DNA of 64,000 bases from Callaeas wilsoni (taxonomy: Eukaryota; Chordata; Aves; Passeriformes; Callaeidae). Below the pieces are notes generated by a model that was not told the DNA's origin, did no database searches, and was given only the letters and a program-made list of their open reading frames with translations. The position numbers and the translations under genes were made by a program. The stretch is from positions 186,001 through 250,000 of the forward strand of contig VWPU01009666.1 of the NCBI GenBank assembly GCA_013398955.1, in the 5' to 3' direction. Of the stretch, positions 37,668 through 50,806 are shown in pieces. Within the stretch, counting starts at the first letter, position 1; the number at the start of each line of letters is the position of its first letter.

Positions 37668-40060
37668 AGGACCAGCCCAATATCTGGAGTTTATCTTATA
37701 CCTAGCACTTTATCATGTCCTTTAAAAAGCATCAACCCCTCCTAGAGAAGTGTTATCCTCACATAAATGGAGGCAGTTTGCAGTCATCACTGTAAATATA
37801 GTTGGTGCTTTTCCTGTAAGAAAGCACTGAAGAATCCCAGCCAGTTCAAGCTTCACAATGCACTGACAGTAATTCCTTTTACCTACACTGGGCATCCAGT
37901 TCACAGTAACGTCATGCAGACCATATTTCACCAATTTGTGTGTGAGATGTCACTGTTGTATGAGACTGTTGAAAAGTTTATTAAGGATCATCTTATTGTC
38001 CCTGTCCTCTTCCTTAAATTCTATACAAATTAACTAGTCAAAGGATCATGTGCTTGGGTATGACTTGCTAGCAATAGAGCTGTAATAGCTGTTTCTTAAT
38101 ATCTTGTATTGTAAGATCATCTCAGTGTTCACTAATCAGCAGCACTAACACATTTCCAGACGATGAAGTGTAGAAAAAGCAAGCAGATTCTTCTTATCCT
38201 AGTCCTGTATTTACCCTCCTCAGCTCCAGCATCTACTCCATCATTCTCTAATTCCTAAGAGATTGCCTTGGATAATCCTTTAAAGATTGTTGTGTCTTTA
38301 ATTTACTGTATTATATCTATATAATAGTTTGTTTGACTAAATTGAAACACTGCGAATTATATAGCAAATGTTACAGAGGAGGATTTGGAAGAGAGGATGA
38401 GAGTGACGGTGGCAAGAATAGAACTCTGTATTTCAGTCATCACCACCATTAGTAGACTTATTACTTGACTCTTTGATACTATACTTGTTTCCATACTTGA
38501 TTGTGTGATTCTTTCTATAATAAAATCAAGTAATAGATGTCACAGAAGCATAAAACACTGCCCTTACATATGGTATTACAAAAAGCAGAATAAAAAGCAG
38601 AATAAATTTTTAAAAAATAGGTTAATTTTAGGAAAGGTGTATGTTTGTTGTAAAATTGACTCCAGTGGTGGTTTGGCTGAGTTGTGGCTCACCATACCAT
38701 TTTTATTTCTTAATGTTACTGTGACAATTATTAAATTGAGGAATTTAGGTTGTGGGCCTGTACAAGTAAGAATACCACAGTGCAATACAGTGATGGAAGA
38801 TAGAAAGGTCTGCGGAAGAAAATAAACATTTCTGCTGGTATTTTGGCTGGTAGTGATGTGCCCATGACATGATGATCACATTCACTACTTCACTGGCAAT
38901 TAGAAATTCCTGATCAAAGACAAGTCCACACCACCAAAAATGTGATTGATTGCGTCTCATCTGAGATGATAGACAGTTGATTTTAATAAGCTGTTTGTGC
39001 TTTTCATCCAACAACAAATTAAAACAGAATTTTGTTTTAATAATTATAGGTTCCTGCAGATCACTCATCTTGGTATGCCGCAAAAATTATCCTTTGAAGG
39101 TAAGGTAATTAAATTCCCTGTTCAGCAAGCATTCAGGCAATATTTTCTTCCAACTTGTTCTTACTTGTGGTCAGGAGGAAACTCATCAAAATTAAATGCG
39201 AAGATCTATGTACTGATAACACTTTCAGCCAAAGCAGTGGACTTATGAATCCTCTTTCTTTCTCTATACAAAAGGAACTTTTCTCCATTCAAACTAAAGT
39301 AATTGAGATCAAATCTCAATTGATACAAATTCTTTTTATACCATGGACTTTCCCCAAGTTTTGGCCACAAGTCAGTGTTTTTGTTGTTGGGCCAAGTTTG
39401 CTGTTGAAGTCAGTTTATTCCATTATTTAACTAGATAAAGGTCATTAGTAATATCCATGAACAGCTCAAGAGAAGTTCTGGTTTTTTTTTTTTTGTTTAG
39501 TCTCTGCCTATCTGATGAAATTCTAAGTCATGATACCAGCCAAAATTGAAAAACATCTTCCCTGGGGTACCACTGCTTTTCTTCAGACACCCTCACATGT
39601 AACTAAGCCATTACCTCTAAGGCAAATATGATAAATCAGTCTCCATGTATTGAAAGCAAGAATCCAGTCGAATTTGTTCTTTTCCTTATTGTCCATGGTT
39701 CAATTCCCCTTGAGGCAAAGACATGTATATCATTGAAAAGTTGAATATCTCTTGCTGGAACTTTCATCCTCAATGGCAGGCTATTCAAGCAGGATTCAGC
39801 TGTGCCATATTAGCATTGAATGCCATTTTAGACCTCCAGAAGTGTCATATCTAGCAACTAGCTGCACTGCAGGCTGGCACAAGCCTCCCCTATACCCCTC
39901 TGCTGCCTGCTCCATCTCCCTTACAGCAGCACTGGTGGCAAGAAACTTGGTTACAACATACAGAGCTATAACAGGGCATCCAGTCTGCCTAACCTGAGAA
40001 CCTAATTCATGTTTTAATCTAGACAGTAAATACCTGTGTTTCCTGTTCAGGCAGTAGAGG
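37668..40060. other. Unique AT-rich DNA, no gene seen
   Basis: No recognised repeat family or gene. A run of 13 T lies at 39482-39494. Overlapping open frames on both strands at 38505-39430 are short and have no recognised domain. Confidence 0.55.
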
Positions 40061-40117
40061 TAGATAGATAGATAGACAGACAGATAGACAGATAGACAGA
40101 TAGACAGATAGATAGAT
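40061..40117. repeat. GATA/GACA tetranucleotide microsatellite
   Basis: 57 bp of mixed TAGA and CAGA units, mostly GATA and GACA, with alternating pairs of GATA and GACA in the middle. A likely polymorphic locus. Confidence 0.95.
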
Positions 40118-41518
40118 CTCTTGAGGGAGGGTACTACTGCTGTATATCTCAGCATAAGCACCAAAGTTACAGGGGTTGCACTCTAACCTAAGTTTATAAA
40201 ATAAGACTATTATTTCATTTCAGAAAACTGGGAAGCAGAGGGAGGCAGCAATATGTTTTGGAAAAAAATGTCAGAAATTCAAAACATGTATATGAAACCC
40301 AGAAGTTGTTGGCTTTCTTTCACTTGGGGTAATATGTCCTCCAGTAGTGACCTCAGACTGTTAAAGACGTCATAAAGGACAGAATGCATCAAAGGTGAGC
40401 TTCTGCTACAGGCATTTGAGGGATAAATTTCCCAAAAAATTCACAAAGTGTGACGGAGAAGAGCATGTCCAATATTAATTTCATTCTCATTCTGGCCACA
40501 TGAGTATCAAAATGAAGTATTTAAACAGCACAGAGAAGTAAAATGTCTTTATGTGTATATATAGATATATAATACAGAATTTTGCTTCTGTTTTATGGTT
40601 GCATGGGACCTTTAATTTTTGCCATTTATTCAGAAATTCAACCATGGCACTGAGTGACATGATAGCACATCACAAAAATCCTACACCCTAATTTTATAAC
40701 TCTGTAGCTATGCCTTTTAATATGTTCTATTTCCAAAAACTGAGAGAGTAAGTACCCAAGGAAAAATAGCCTCATCTGATTAAGGTGTATTATTTCCACT
40801 AGCAAGTACTCAAAAATCAGTCCTTAATTGAAAAAACAGTCATAGAAATTTTTAAACAACCTTACAAAAAATCTGTACTATGTGAAATTTGAATGTACTG
40901 GAACCTAAATACATGGCTCTGAACCCAGACAGCCAGATTTAGAAAAGTACTTGTTTCTCTTTGCTGTCCAAAATTCTAATGTCTCTTTAGTGCAAGCAAT
41001 TTTTAAAATTTATTCTACATTTTTAAGTGCAAAAGCATAATACCTCTTTCCCCTGTTCCCAAGATCTCTCATATCCAATAAACAGTTCATTTTTCCTAAA
41101 ATGTTGCTTAAAATTTTAAAAAGTACAAATCCTAATTTTTTAGTGGAAAAAAACCAAGCCTCGTATGTCAAAATAGTCTTCCCATTAACATTTCTAAGAT
41201 TCCTAAGATCCTACTGACTAGATGGTCATGATTTTTTTGCAATGTGATACATTTTTGCTAGAAAAGATCAGTGATCCAAAGGTATTACATTGCCTCATAT
41301 ATACTGACTCTTTGTCAAAAGCTTGGTATTTGTTTCAAGCTTACGACACATAATTTAGAAAACATCTCCATTCAGAGATACTTATGCATTTTACAAAGCC
41401 GATTTGACATTATATCACATTGTGTCCCAAATTTTTATCTGATAAGACACACAGGTGCCATCACCACCATTTAACCAGCGGGTAGTTGAGACAAACAAAA
41501 TTTCCGTGTGGTTTACCC
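40118..41518. other. Unique AT-rich DNA, no gene seen
   Basis: No recognised feature apart from a short TA-rich run near 40552-40573. Confidence 0.55.
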
Positions 41519-41650
41519 AGGGTGCCACAAACAGCCCTTGGGCACAGCACAGCTCTGAATCATGCTCCAACAATGATATCTCAGAGGGTGCCACAAACAG
41601 CCCTTGGGCACAGCACAGCTCTGAATCATGCTCCAACAATGATATCTCAG
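41519..41650. repeat. Exact 66-bp tandem duplication
   Basis: The unit at 41519-41584 (starting AGGGTGCCACAAACAGCCC, ending CAATGATATCTCAG) is repeated without any difference at 41585-41650. There are exactly two copies. 66 is divisible by 3, so open frames run through both copies on each strand, each giving a 22-residue repeat (for example GATNSPWAQHSSESCSNND). No known protein or satellite family was recognised. Zero divergence points to a very recent duplication or to an assembly artefact. Confidence 0.97.
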
Positions 41651-44600
41651 GGATATTGCTGTTCTATCCTCTGCCTGAACAAGTGAAAATGACATTGTCA
41701 TTTTCAACTGGTAGAAATTTACACATACTAAGACATTTTTGGACTTATTTTGTGAGGCTGTTCTTTGCTGCTTGGACTATTTCTAAGTAATCAGAGAGTC
41801 TCTTTACAGAGGGCAGATTCTGTACTTCGCTTGCTGTTCCCAGCATAAAGTTTTGAAGAAGTTTGCTGAACTCATGCATACTAATAAATTTTCAAATATA
41901 AAATACTAGTACTAGAAATAAATAAGTATTTCTAATACTTAACAAAAAAAGGGTGGATTAAAAAAAAATTCCGAAATGCTGAGCTTATGCAGAGCTGGGT
42001 TATATTCAAAAATCCACTGTTTCCCGGGATTGAGATTTTCTTCCATAAACAATTGCAATTGCATCCTTGATTTCTTATACCCTTGAAAGGGTGATGGAAA
42101 GAAATTTATTAAATACAGTAGCTTTTCTGATAAAAAATGTCTAAACAGATGTTATAAGCTATAGAGCTGTCAGGGGAAATATTTAAGAGACTGTAGAACT
42201 CATTTTAAACCAATTAACTGCTGCCACACTACCAGTTTTGTGGACTCAGCTACAAATTAGCTCTAATGAATAGGTTTTTTATAGCTTTTTATTAAAGATG
42301 TGTCATTTTTTTAAGAATGACTGAGTATAGATTTCTTTTGCATTTGGAAAAATAGCTCTTATGTGTTCAAAAATCACTTTTGACAAAATACTTTATGACA
42401 ATGAGCAAAAATATGGTGCTATCTTGGTCTTTCCTCAAAAGATGGTTTATTTTTTTGGTTGCAATTATTCTACTCTTTATTTAGCTTAATTTCCAGTGAT
42501 GAACACTTGGCAATGCTGTTTATCACTGTAAGACTCCATTTTCGTGGCAGCTGTAATTGGTACAGACACTTGGCATCATTTCAGATCAGTGTGATTAGAG
42601 AAGGAGGACTAAGAATACTGTACATATTCAGAAAAGTTAAAAATAATTAATTAATTTTCCAGATAATAAATAAACCTATGTGGGAAAAGGGAAAAGAAAA
42701 CCAAACTCATGGAGCCCAAGTTACAGAACAAACTGAAGTAGATGTCTTGTTTGATAATAAGTCCTCTTCTTCTGCTGGACCCACAGAATTCTCAGTGACT
42801 ATATCAGTGGCTGTACCAGACTGCTATGGGTGCTCCGAAACTGCTGCCATCATCCAATTAATCCATCTCCTTCATTCCATCTGAGCTGCAGAGATCCCTC
42901 CAGGCTATGTGGGACCCTGCATGTCCAGATGTGTGAAGCCAGGCAGGCTTTATGAGCTGTGCGCTAGATACCTGCAAGGCAGTCATGAGTCAGAAGACGG
43001 AGATTTATTGATATGAGACATCCCAAGGTGTCTTACTCTGGCACAGATGTTGCCAAAAGTTGTAAGAGCCCTTCCCTATCTAAATGCTGTCTACACATTT
43101 CCTGGGATTTTTAAATGTATTTTGGCATGACCCTCAAATGGGCAACTCTGAGTTCTTCAATTTAAAGACAGACAAGCGTAGAAGGCATCAAAAGAGTGAA
43201 CTCTATAAATTATTCCCTGCCTGATTCCCAGTGGAGTGTAAGAAATGAGGGCTGAAATGCAGTGTCAAGACAGGAAATTGTCGGTCCAGGAAATGATCAA
43301 GTTGGTAGCCGAAGAGAAAGAGATCCAGGAAATTCCTAACAGAGGAATAATTCAATCTTATTTGTCCTATATGTGAGAATCTTTAAAAGTGGGGATAACT
43401 ACTGCTCTGAATAGACTGGCTTCTGCAGGGAACTAAAATACACTAATCACTAGTAAGAATGAAAACATGACATTTTTGATTTCCTGGTGAAAAGGCAAAA
43501 ATAGGTCGCTACTGACGTAGTTGACGTTGATATTTGAGTGCAATAAATGAATTGCAGGTGGAAGCCTTATCATGAATATTTACTAGTCTGTGCCAGGAAA
43601 ATGAAATACCCTTTATTCCTAAACCTCTCTGCACATTTTCTGTGCAAATGGCACAGGGCTTCCACTCTGGAGTCTCCCCAGACAGTCTCTGCACATCATG
43701 TCCCCACGTTTTTTTTGCCTGCCTGTCCATGCCTGCCTCCATTGAAAGGCAAGGCAGGATCCTGGTTGGAAGTGGGATGGGATGTGGTCCATTAGGTGAC
43801 CCAGCCTGGAAGATCTGGGAATTGTTTGAGTGTAGCTTCCCATGCCAGCAATCCTCATCTGTGGGTAGACACAGTCATGGATTACAGGGTGCCAGTCCCT
43901 TCCAGGGCATCTCAGTCACTCTGTTTCATTGGCCTTCCTTGGCATGTTTGGCACTGCGCATCTGCAGAAAATTTGGCCAAGGCTTCTGGATGGCTCACTA
44001 CGACCTGGTGCTGCCTGTTCATAATCTTCTTATCTTCTAAATGCCTGTGCCCAGAAGTAAAATCAATGATGACTACTATGTACCTCTCTGGGTTTTTTCC
44101 CAGCATCTTCCTTCTTGAAGAAAGGTCTCATAAGATCTTTTCTGCAGTCTTATGTAACTTCAGCCTCTTTTCACAATTTATCAGAGAAAATAATTAATAC
44201 CTCCACAGCCATGGGTCTCACCTGGTAAAGGAATGCAAATATGGAAACTCCTAAGGTGATAAGGAACATTCAGCATAGCTTTATCATAAAAAATGTCATT
44301 ATAAATAATTCCTCAGAGTAAGCACACCATCTGCTTTTCTATGTCCCGCCAACTTTCATAGCTCTGATGGGAGAGACTGCCAAGACAAATCTTGGCAGGT
44401 CTCACTGATACCTGGTAGAGTGCTAGCCAACAGAGTTTGTCAGCTCAATCAAATTTCTTTCTTTGACAGCATAAGTGGCTTATAGGCAGGAAGTGGTACG
44501 TATGATATGTCTGCCTTTAATAAGCTTGTGATTGTGCCTCACATGATATCCTCATACACAAACAATGGAAATACAGTCTAGAGTGTTTGTTCATGAGCAA

Positions 44601-47340
44601 CACTTAGGGTCATGACTGCCACTAGACTACAAGCTCAAGCAAAAAATGCAGTTGTTTATACAAGTATTTGGATTGCACAAAATTATTGATCTGTAAGTAG
44701 TCTCCCACAACCAGAATAACTTCGCACATCACTAGACAAAATAAAGTCAGTATAGAATAGGTGAATAAGTAGTTGAAAAATTACATTGAAAGAGTAGTTA
44801 CCATGAGCTCACTATCAAACCAAAAACAATAAGCAAGAGTGGTTCAAAACAAGTTTTACCTAAGTCAAATCTTGTCATTATACAAAATACTATCACTTAT
44901 TACATAAATATAATTAAAACTTAATGTGTGTTATTATTCACTATATTGTGTATCATATTATGTATTATAAATAATAAGCAGTATTTAAATAAGTGACTTG
45001 AATAACAAGACAATTCATTTATGAGCAATGCAGTTATAAATAAAGTACATAAGGATCATTAACAAGTGCCATACATAAGACAGATGAGGTAATTATGTCT
45101 CTCTAGGCTTTGAATCTTTGCATTCAAAATTTTCATCCAATTACTTATTGCATGCATTGTAATAATCTTCAAAAAAGTTGCAAACACTAAACTAGTTTGA
45201 ATCAGCAGCCCCTTAGCCAAATTTATTTATACCTTAAAATCTAAATTATGCTATGATAAGGAAAGGCAATAAAAAAAAAAAAAAAAGAGGAAAAATAGAG
45301 GAGGGAGTGAATTGCCTTAACATTTTCTCTCATTGTTTTCTTTTGAGAAGAAAACAGCATGTTGACAAACAGCCACTGTGCAGAATACCTCTAAATTGTA
45401 GTGTGCGTATTTATTTATTTTTCATGTGTATATTTCACTAAATGACCTTAATGCCTTTGACTTTCTCAATGTAGGAAATAAGTACTCAAGCAAGGAGACA
45501 GATGGAGATTAGTTTTAATTATTAAAAAAAAATCAACTTTATTTTCCTAGAGATTACCAGTCTTTTCCATGGAATTCATAATTCAACTAAGGCATTGTTC
45601 ACCTGGCGGATGTTTACAAATCTTATTTCCTCAGGTCCTTTCTTTCAGCAGTCTTTGGATATCTGCCACAAATGCTCCTTTATGGGAGCATGATCTGGCA
45701 CTGCTTTCTCATCTTCATATCATTTCTCTTCAAGCACGGGTGCTTCCCCAAGTCCCATTCATGCCATCATTCCACTTGTGAGCCATCAGCAAACAATGAG
45801 GCAGCTCAGAAAGAGAGCAGGATTTGGACACCTTACTGTGTTAAACATTTCCACTTACCTAGCAAGCAAGTGACAACAATACATTGATGAACATACAGCT
45901 TGGGTTTTATTCAGTGATAAATCATGGCTACATTACTGATATTCTTGCATTTCTTATGTCACTAACATCATAAGGTGAATGGGACACTGAAAAAATGAAT
46001 AAGATAGTGGCAGAAATTAGGCCCGGGTTCTGAGAGATCTGTAGAATAAATAGTCCATTTGCCTATCCTGCGATGTCCTTTTTATGGTTCCAGAAAAACC
46101 TTTGCTCAAAAACATAGCTTATCAGGAAAAACTTATCAGGAAAGGATTGCGTTCATCAAATACTTACCAGAGAAATCAATTTACTGGAAAAGATTAAGAA
46201 TAGATAATGTGCTACATTGTACTTTCTGCTTTCAATCATACATTTCTTCACAATATTGTTTGTCTGTTTGTTTTTCAAGATAAGGCCATAAATTATCCCA
46301 AATATCTCATAAAAATGAGTTATTTTCTGAAAATAAAACACCCAATACATATCAAATCCAATTTAAATAAATTTGTTAATGATAAGGAACAAATATGAAT
46401 AAGCTTCGTATGAGTGCAGGCATCTCTCTTTGAAAATTACATCCAGCAACATAAACTTTAAAGCTCTCTTATTTATGGATATAGCTTTATAAACTATTGA
46501 AATGGTTGGCATGCCAGGAAAAGGTCAAAAGTTACAAGGCTAAGCATAAAAACTAACAAGAGAGCTACAGAGTTAATTAAAAGTCAATCCTGTCCTTGTA
46601 CACAGGATCAGATATTTGCTTTCTTTTTGTTTTATTGAATGAGAAAATGCATTTCCTATAATCATAACAATTATTTTTAACATGATTTAAAGTACCAAGC
46701 ACTTCCACATATGAGTTGATGCTAAATAAAGATGAGGCACAAAAAAAAGCTGTTTCTGTTTTTCCTTCATATGTTTCCTTTCTCCCCAGGCCTGTCCCTC
46801 CTGTTTTAGCAGTGCCGATGTTACCAGCCTCCAGGCAGACGGAAGCAATCCTTGGCAAACGGTATCTAGATCAAATTCTTCCCTTGATTTCACATTCTGG
46901 GGCTGGCAGCCCAAGAGTCTGGACTGACTTCTTATAGAAAAACAAGGTCTCTCAGCACCCTCTTTAGCATATGTGCTAATGTCAAAGAGGCTACCATCTC
47001 TGTCAAGAAATAATGCGGTCAGGTCACAGCATTCGTTCTACCCTTTTTGTTTGGCTGTGGTACAAGTGACAAAAGGGCATGAAAAAGTCAATTTAAGCAA
47101 AACTGCTGATATACACTGAGTGTGAGCTCTGACAAATAATACAGACAACACATCATTAAAGAGAGCTTCTGAGGGAAGGAAAAAAAGGTAGAAAAATGAC
47201 CAAAGGCAACAAATCTGAGTTCCGAAAATAGAGTAAAGCAAGCATACTGTAAAGGCTTAGCATGGTAAGAACACCCCCTTCATGAAGAAAGGACCCAGAT
47301 GCAGAAGATAAAAGACTAGGTAGAATATTTATCTGATAGG
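41651..47340. other. Long unique AT-rich stretch, no gene seen
   Basis: About 5.7 kb without a recognised gene or transposon. It includes a run of 16 A (45271-45286). A moderately GC-rich part at 43620-44000 has overlapping open frames on both strands (longest about 133 codons) with no recognised domain. Confidence 0.55.
45271..45286. repeat. Poly-A run (16 A)
   Basis: Sixteen consecutive A, followed by a purine-rich segment. No retrocopy body was seen upstream, so it is taken as a plain homopolymer. Confidence 0.9.
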
Positions 47341-47372
47341 TTTGTTGTTTGTTTGTTTGCTTGTTTGTTTTT
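47341..47372. repeat. Imperfect (TTTG)n microsatellite
   Basis: Seven or so TTTG units with one TTGC interruption. Confidence 0.9.
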
Positions 47373-47739
47373 ACAGATAAATGATCAGAGACCTTATCTG
47401 TGGCAGAGAACACATCTTTATTCTAAGTATTTTCCCAGGAATATTTCCACCATTTTGACTGATGATCATTCAACACATATACACAGATAACTTGGCATAT
47501 ACCATCAACATGCCTGAGAATTGATAGAATGCTGTCTGGTTCAGGCAGAACTACACGAGTTTGAAGGATCTGCAGAGTAAGCTTAAGGGTATGCAGTTAT
47601 GCTCCTCCTGTTTCTTCTTGTCCATACAAAATTTTGGACTGCTCTGAAAGCTCTGAAACACCTCCTATATGTTGCCAAACTCAGCTGTTATTTACTGGAT
47701 GCTCTGCGTCCAGATAGGATTTCTAAAAATCCCAGAGCT
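47373..47739. other. Unique DNA
   Basis: No feature recognised. Confidence 0.5.
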
Positions 47740-47833
47740 AGGGACTGAAGGTGTCCCTGCTAATTGTGGTGGGGTGGAAGAGGTGAATTTGAGAGGTCCT
47801 TTCCAACCAAAACTATTCTGTGGTTCTATGTTT
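47740..47833 (+). mobile_element. CR1 3' terminal fragment, sense
   Basis: It carries the CR1 end pattern: GGTGTCCCTGCTAATTGTGG, GGGTGGAAGAGGTGAATTTG, AGAGGTCCTTTCCAACC and a final TTCTGTGGTTCTATG. Only about 95 bp remain. Confidence 0.75.
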
Positions 47834-48111
47834 GTCCAAGTTTACACTCAAGACAACCAGTGTTTGTATAAGAGGAGATTACCAGAATGGAAAATTCCAG
47901 TCCAGAAAGTGACAGCTTCCAGAACAACCAAGTATGTTTTAAGACAAAACCATTTTGAACATTGAGTACCTTGCTCTTCCTACCTTCCCATCTTCAAGGT
48001 ATTATTTGTCTGAATAAGAGACAGAGGAGAGATAAAGTGAGACTTTAAGTGCACTTTTTTATATGTGTGGGCATGCACATACCTTTCCTCCTAGTGAGGG
48101 AATTCCTTATA
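47834..48111. other. Unique DNA between converging CR1 copies
   Basis: No feature recognised in these 278 bp. Confidence 0.5.
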
Positions 48112-49712
48112 CAATCATATAATCATAGAGGGGCCTGGGTTGGAAGGGACCTTAAATATCACCAAGTTCCAACCTCCTTGCCATGGGCAGGGACACCTTC
48201 CACTAGACCAGGTTGCTCAGGGCCCCATCCAACCTGGCCTTGAACACTTCCAGAACTGGGTCATACACAACTTTCCTGGGACCTCACCATCTCACAATAA
48301 AGAATTTTTTTCTAACATCTGATCTAAACCTGCTCTCTTTCAGTTTGAAGCCATTCCTCCCTTGTTCATATCACCGCATGCCCTTGTAAAAAGTCTCTCT
48401 CTCTCCATTTTTGCTTCTTCAGGTACTAGAAGGCCACAAGTAGGTTACCCTGAAGCCTCTTCTCTTCCAGGCTGTTCAAATCCACTTCTCCCAAGCTTTC
48501 TTCATAGGAGGCGCTCCATCCCTCTAATCATATCGGTGGCCCTCCTTTGGACCTGCTCCAACAGGTCCTTCCTGTCCTGAGGACCCCAGAACTGGATGCA
48601 GCAGTGCAGGCGGGGTCTCACCAGAGCAGAGGAGAGGGGCAGGATCGTCTCCCTGGCCCTGCTGCCCACACTGCTTTGGATGCAGCCCAGGATACAATTG
48701 GCTTTCTGGGCTGCAAGTGCACATTGCTGGGTCAGGTCCAGCCCCTCCGCCAGCAGCACCTCCAAGTCCTTCTCAGCAGATCTGCCCTAGATCTGTTCAT
48801 CCCCTCATTGGATTGCTATCAGGGATTGCCCCGTCCCAGATGCAGCATGTCACACTTGGTCTGGTTGAACCACATGAAATTGCCACAGGCCCAATTCTCA
48901 AGCTAGTCCAGGTCCCTCTGGATGCCATCCTCTCCTTCGGGTGTGTCAGCCACACCATTCAGCTTGGTGTCACCTGCAAATGTGCTGAGGGTGCACTCGA
49001 TCCCTTTGTTTCTGCCATTAATGAAGACATAAGGATCACTGGTCCCAACACAAACACCTGATGGACACCACTTGTCATCAATGTCCATCGGGATTCAGAG
49101 CCATTGACCACAGCCCTCTGGATGTGACTGTCCAACCAATTCCTCATCCATCTAACAGTCCGCCCATCAAATCCTTCTGTCTCCAGTTTAGAGGGAGACT
49201 CACGTCGAAGGCTTTACAGAAGTCCAGATAAATGACATCTGTGGCCCTTCCCTTATCCACCGATGCAGTCACTTCATCACAGAAGGGTTGGTCAGGCAGG
49301 ACTTGTCCTTGGTGAAGTAATGCTGGCTGTCCCAAATCAATTCCCTGTCCTCCAGCACAGCTAAGCACAGCTTCTAGGAGAATCTGTTCCATGACCTTTC
49401 CAGGCACAGAGGAGAGGTTGACAGGTCAGTAGTTCCCAGGGTCTTTCTTTCTACCCTTTCTAAAGATGGGTGCAATGTTTCCCTTTTTCTGGTCACCTGA
49501 TTGCCATGACTTTTCAAATATCATGGAGAGGGCTTTGGCAACTACATCAGGCAATTCCATCAGGATTCTGGGATGCATTTCATAAGGTCCTATAGACTTA
49601 TGTACATTCAGCTTGCTCAGGTGGTCACAAACCTGAACTTTACTTACAATGGGAGGAATTTTGCTCTCCCATTCCCCATCCTGCTGTCTGTCGAGAGGTG
49701 TGGTGACAGAAA
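48112..49712 (-). mobile_element. CR1 LINE, antisense, most of the reverse transcriptase plus 3'UTR (1.6 kb)
   Basis: The longest CR1 copy in the window. On the minus strand the order is: [11 protein letters not shown], then [26 protein letters not shown] (49600-49430), GKVMEQILLEAVLS, ATDVIYLDFCKAFD (about 49240), the catalytic region FAGDTKLNGVADTPEG (about 48980), then QQCALAAQKANCILGCI (about 48720), the 3'UTR, and a tail at 48112-48128 that is the complement of ATGATTATATGATTG. The catalytic FADD is FAGD, losing one metal-binding aspartate, and at least two frameshifts split the open frame, so it is inactive. It is 5'-truncated upstream of the reverse-transcriptase entry. Confidence 0.95.
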
Positions 49713-50806
49713 TCATCCATTAACCTGTCCATGTTTGGTTGGGATTGCTTTGCTGATAAGAAGGAAAACGGAACTGGACACCTGTTTGAACAAGAAATAA
49801 GTTCAGCACGTAGCATGGAGACTAGGGAACACAAAAAAAAAGGAGATAAATGATTCAAAGTAATTATTTGCTATTTGCTGCTAGCAATAAGATAAAATAT
49901 TATCTTCCAAGTACATTTCCAGAAAAGTAAGTACGAGTTGTCCAGATGACTCACATACACAGGTATTGGATATGATTTCCAGCTTTTTGGTCTAAAAGTA
50001 TTCCCCTCCAAGTTTTCCAAAAGCAGCGTGAGGGGATCCACAAATTCCATGAGCTGGTGCTGCCAGTCCCAGCCCCTTCAGTGGCCATGCTCATGAAACT
50101 AACCTGCTTAGAGACTGGGTACAAAATGTTCTTTCAGAAAAAGCTGTGCACGGACAAATGCAAAAAGAAGAAAATTACATGGGAAAAAGTCAAATGAAAA
50201 CAAGAAGTTAAATAAAGATATAAATGTATAAATACAAGTATAGCTCTAAAGCAGAAGAGTGTGCTTGAGACGGCAAACAACGTAATACAAAACGCCTGTG
50301 TTGTAGAAAAAGGACTTGAAGGTTTTCAGACATATATTCACCAAATATTTCCTGCACAGAGTACAAATATTAACTTTTTTTTTTCTTTCTGGTGGGTATT
50401 TCGCAGGTTTTTTGAACCACCAAGCTATAGAAGTAAAGATTGTGAATGACTCACACAAGACATTTCTATGCTATTAGTCAGATATTTGTTACTGGAATAA
50501 GTATTGATTCTGTGCCTGCCTAAATGAAAGATGTGTCTGATGGCTCATGAGGGAAGGCATGTGACATTCAGGGATCGTGGTTTTCTCCAATAAATGCATG
50601 GGTCTTTCCAGACAGTGGTTCCCAGACTTTTTTGTATGTACTGCTAGTGGTGTTGGAATGGTTTCAGACCAGTTCTGCACATAATGATCGCCAAATCAAT
50701 TAAAGTCAGGAATTCTTCTTTAGATGGAATCACTACAGTTTGCTGATGGTAGCCAGGGGAACAGGTCTAGATCTGTCTGTACTGAGCCTTTCTGCCCATG
50801 GGAACA
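49713..50806. other. Unique DNA, no gene seen
   Basis: No recognised repeat or gene. GAACA at 50802-50806 directly precedes the ERVL-like LTR and would be its left target copy; no right-hand partner was found. Confidence 0.55.

Noticed and set aside
42840..43090. LTR-like block with GGAGATTTATTGATATGAG
   Set aside because: A TTTATT word alone is common in AT-rich DNA; no termini or target duplication could be defined.
43620..44040. Moderately GC-rich segment with 132- and 133-codon frames
   Set aside because: Frames overlap on both strands, no domain or splice context is recognised, and length fits local composition.
45271..45286. Poly-A run as the tail of a processed pseudogene
   Set aside because: No coding-like sequence lies upstream and no flanking direct repeat was seen.
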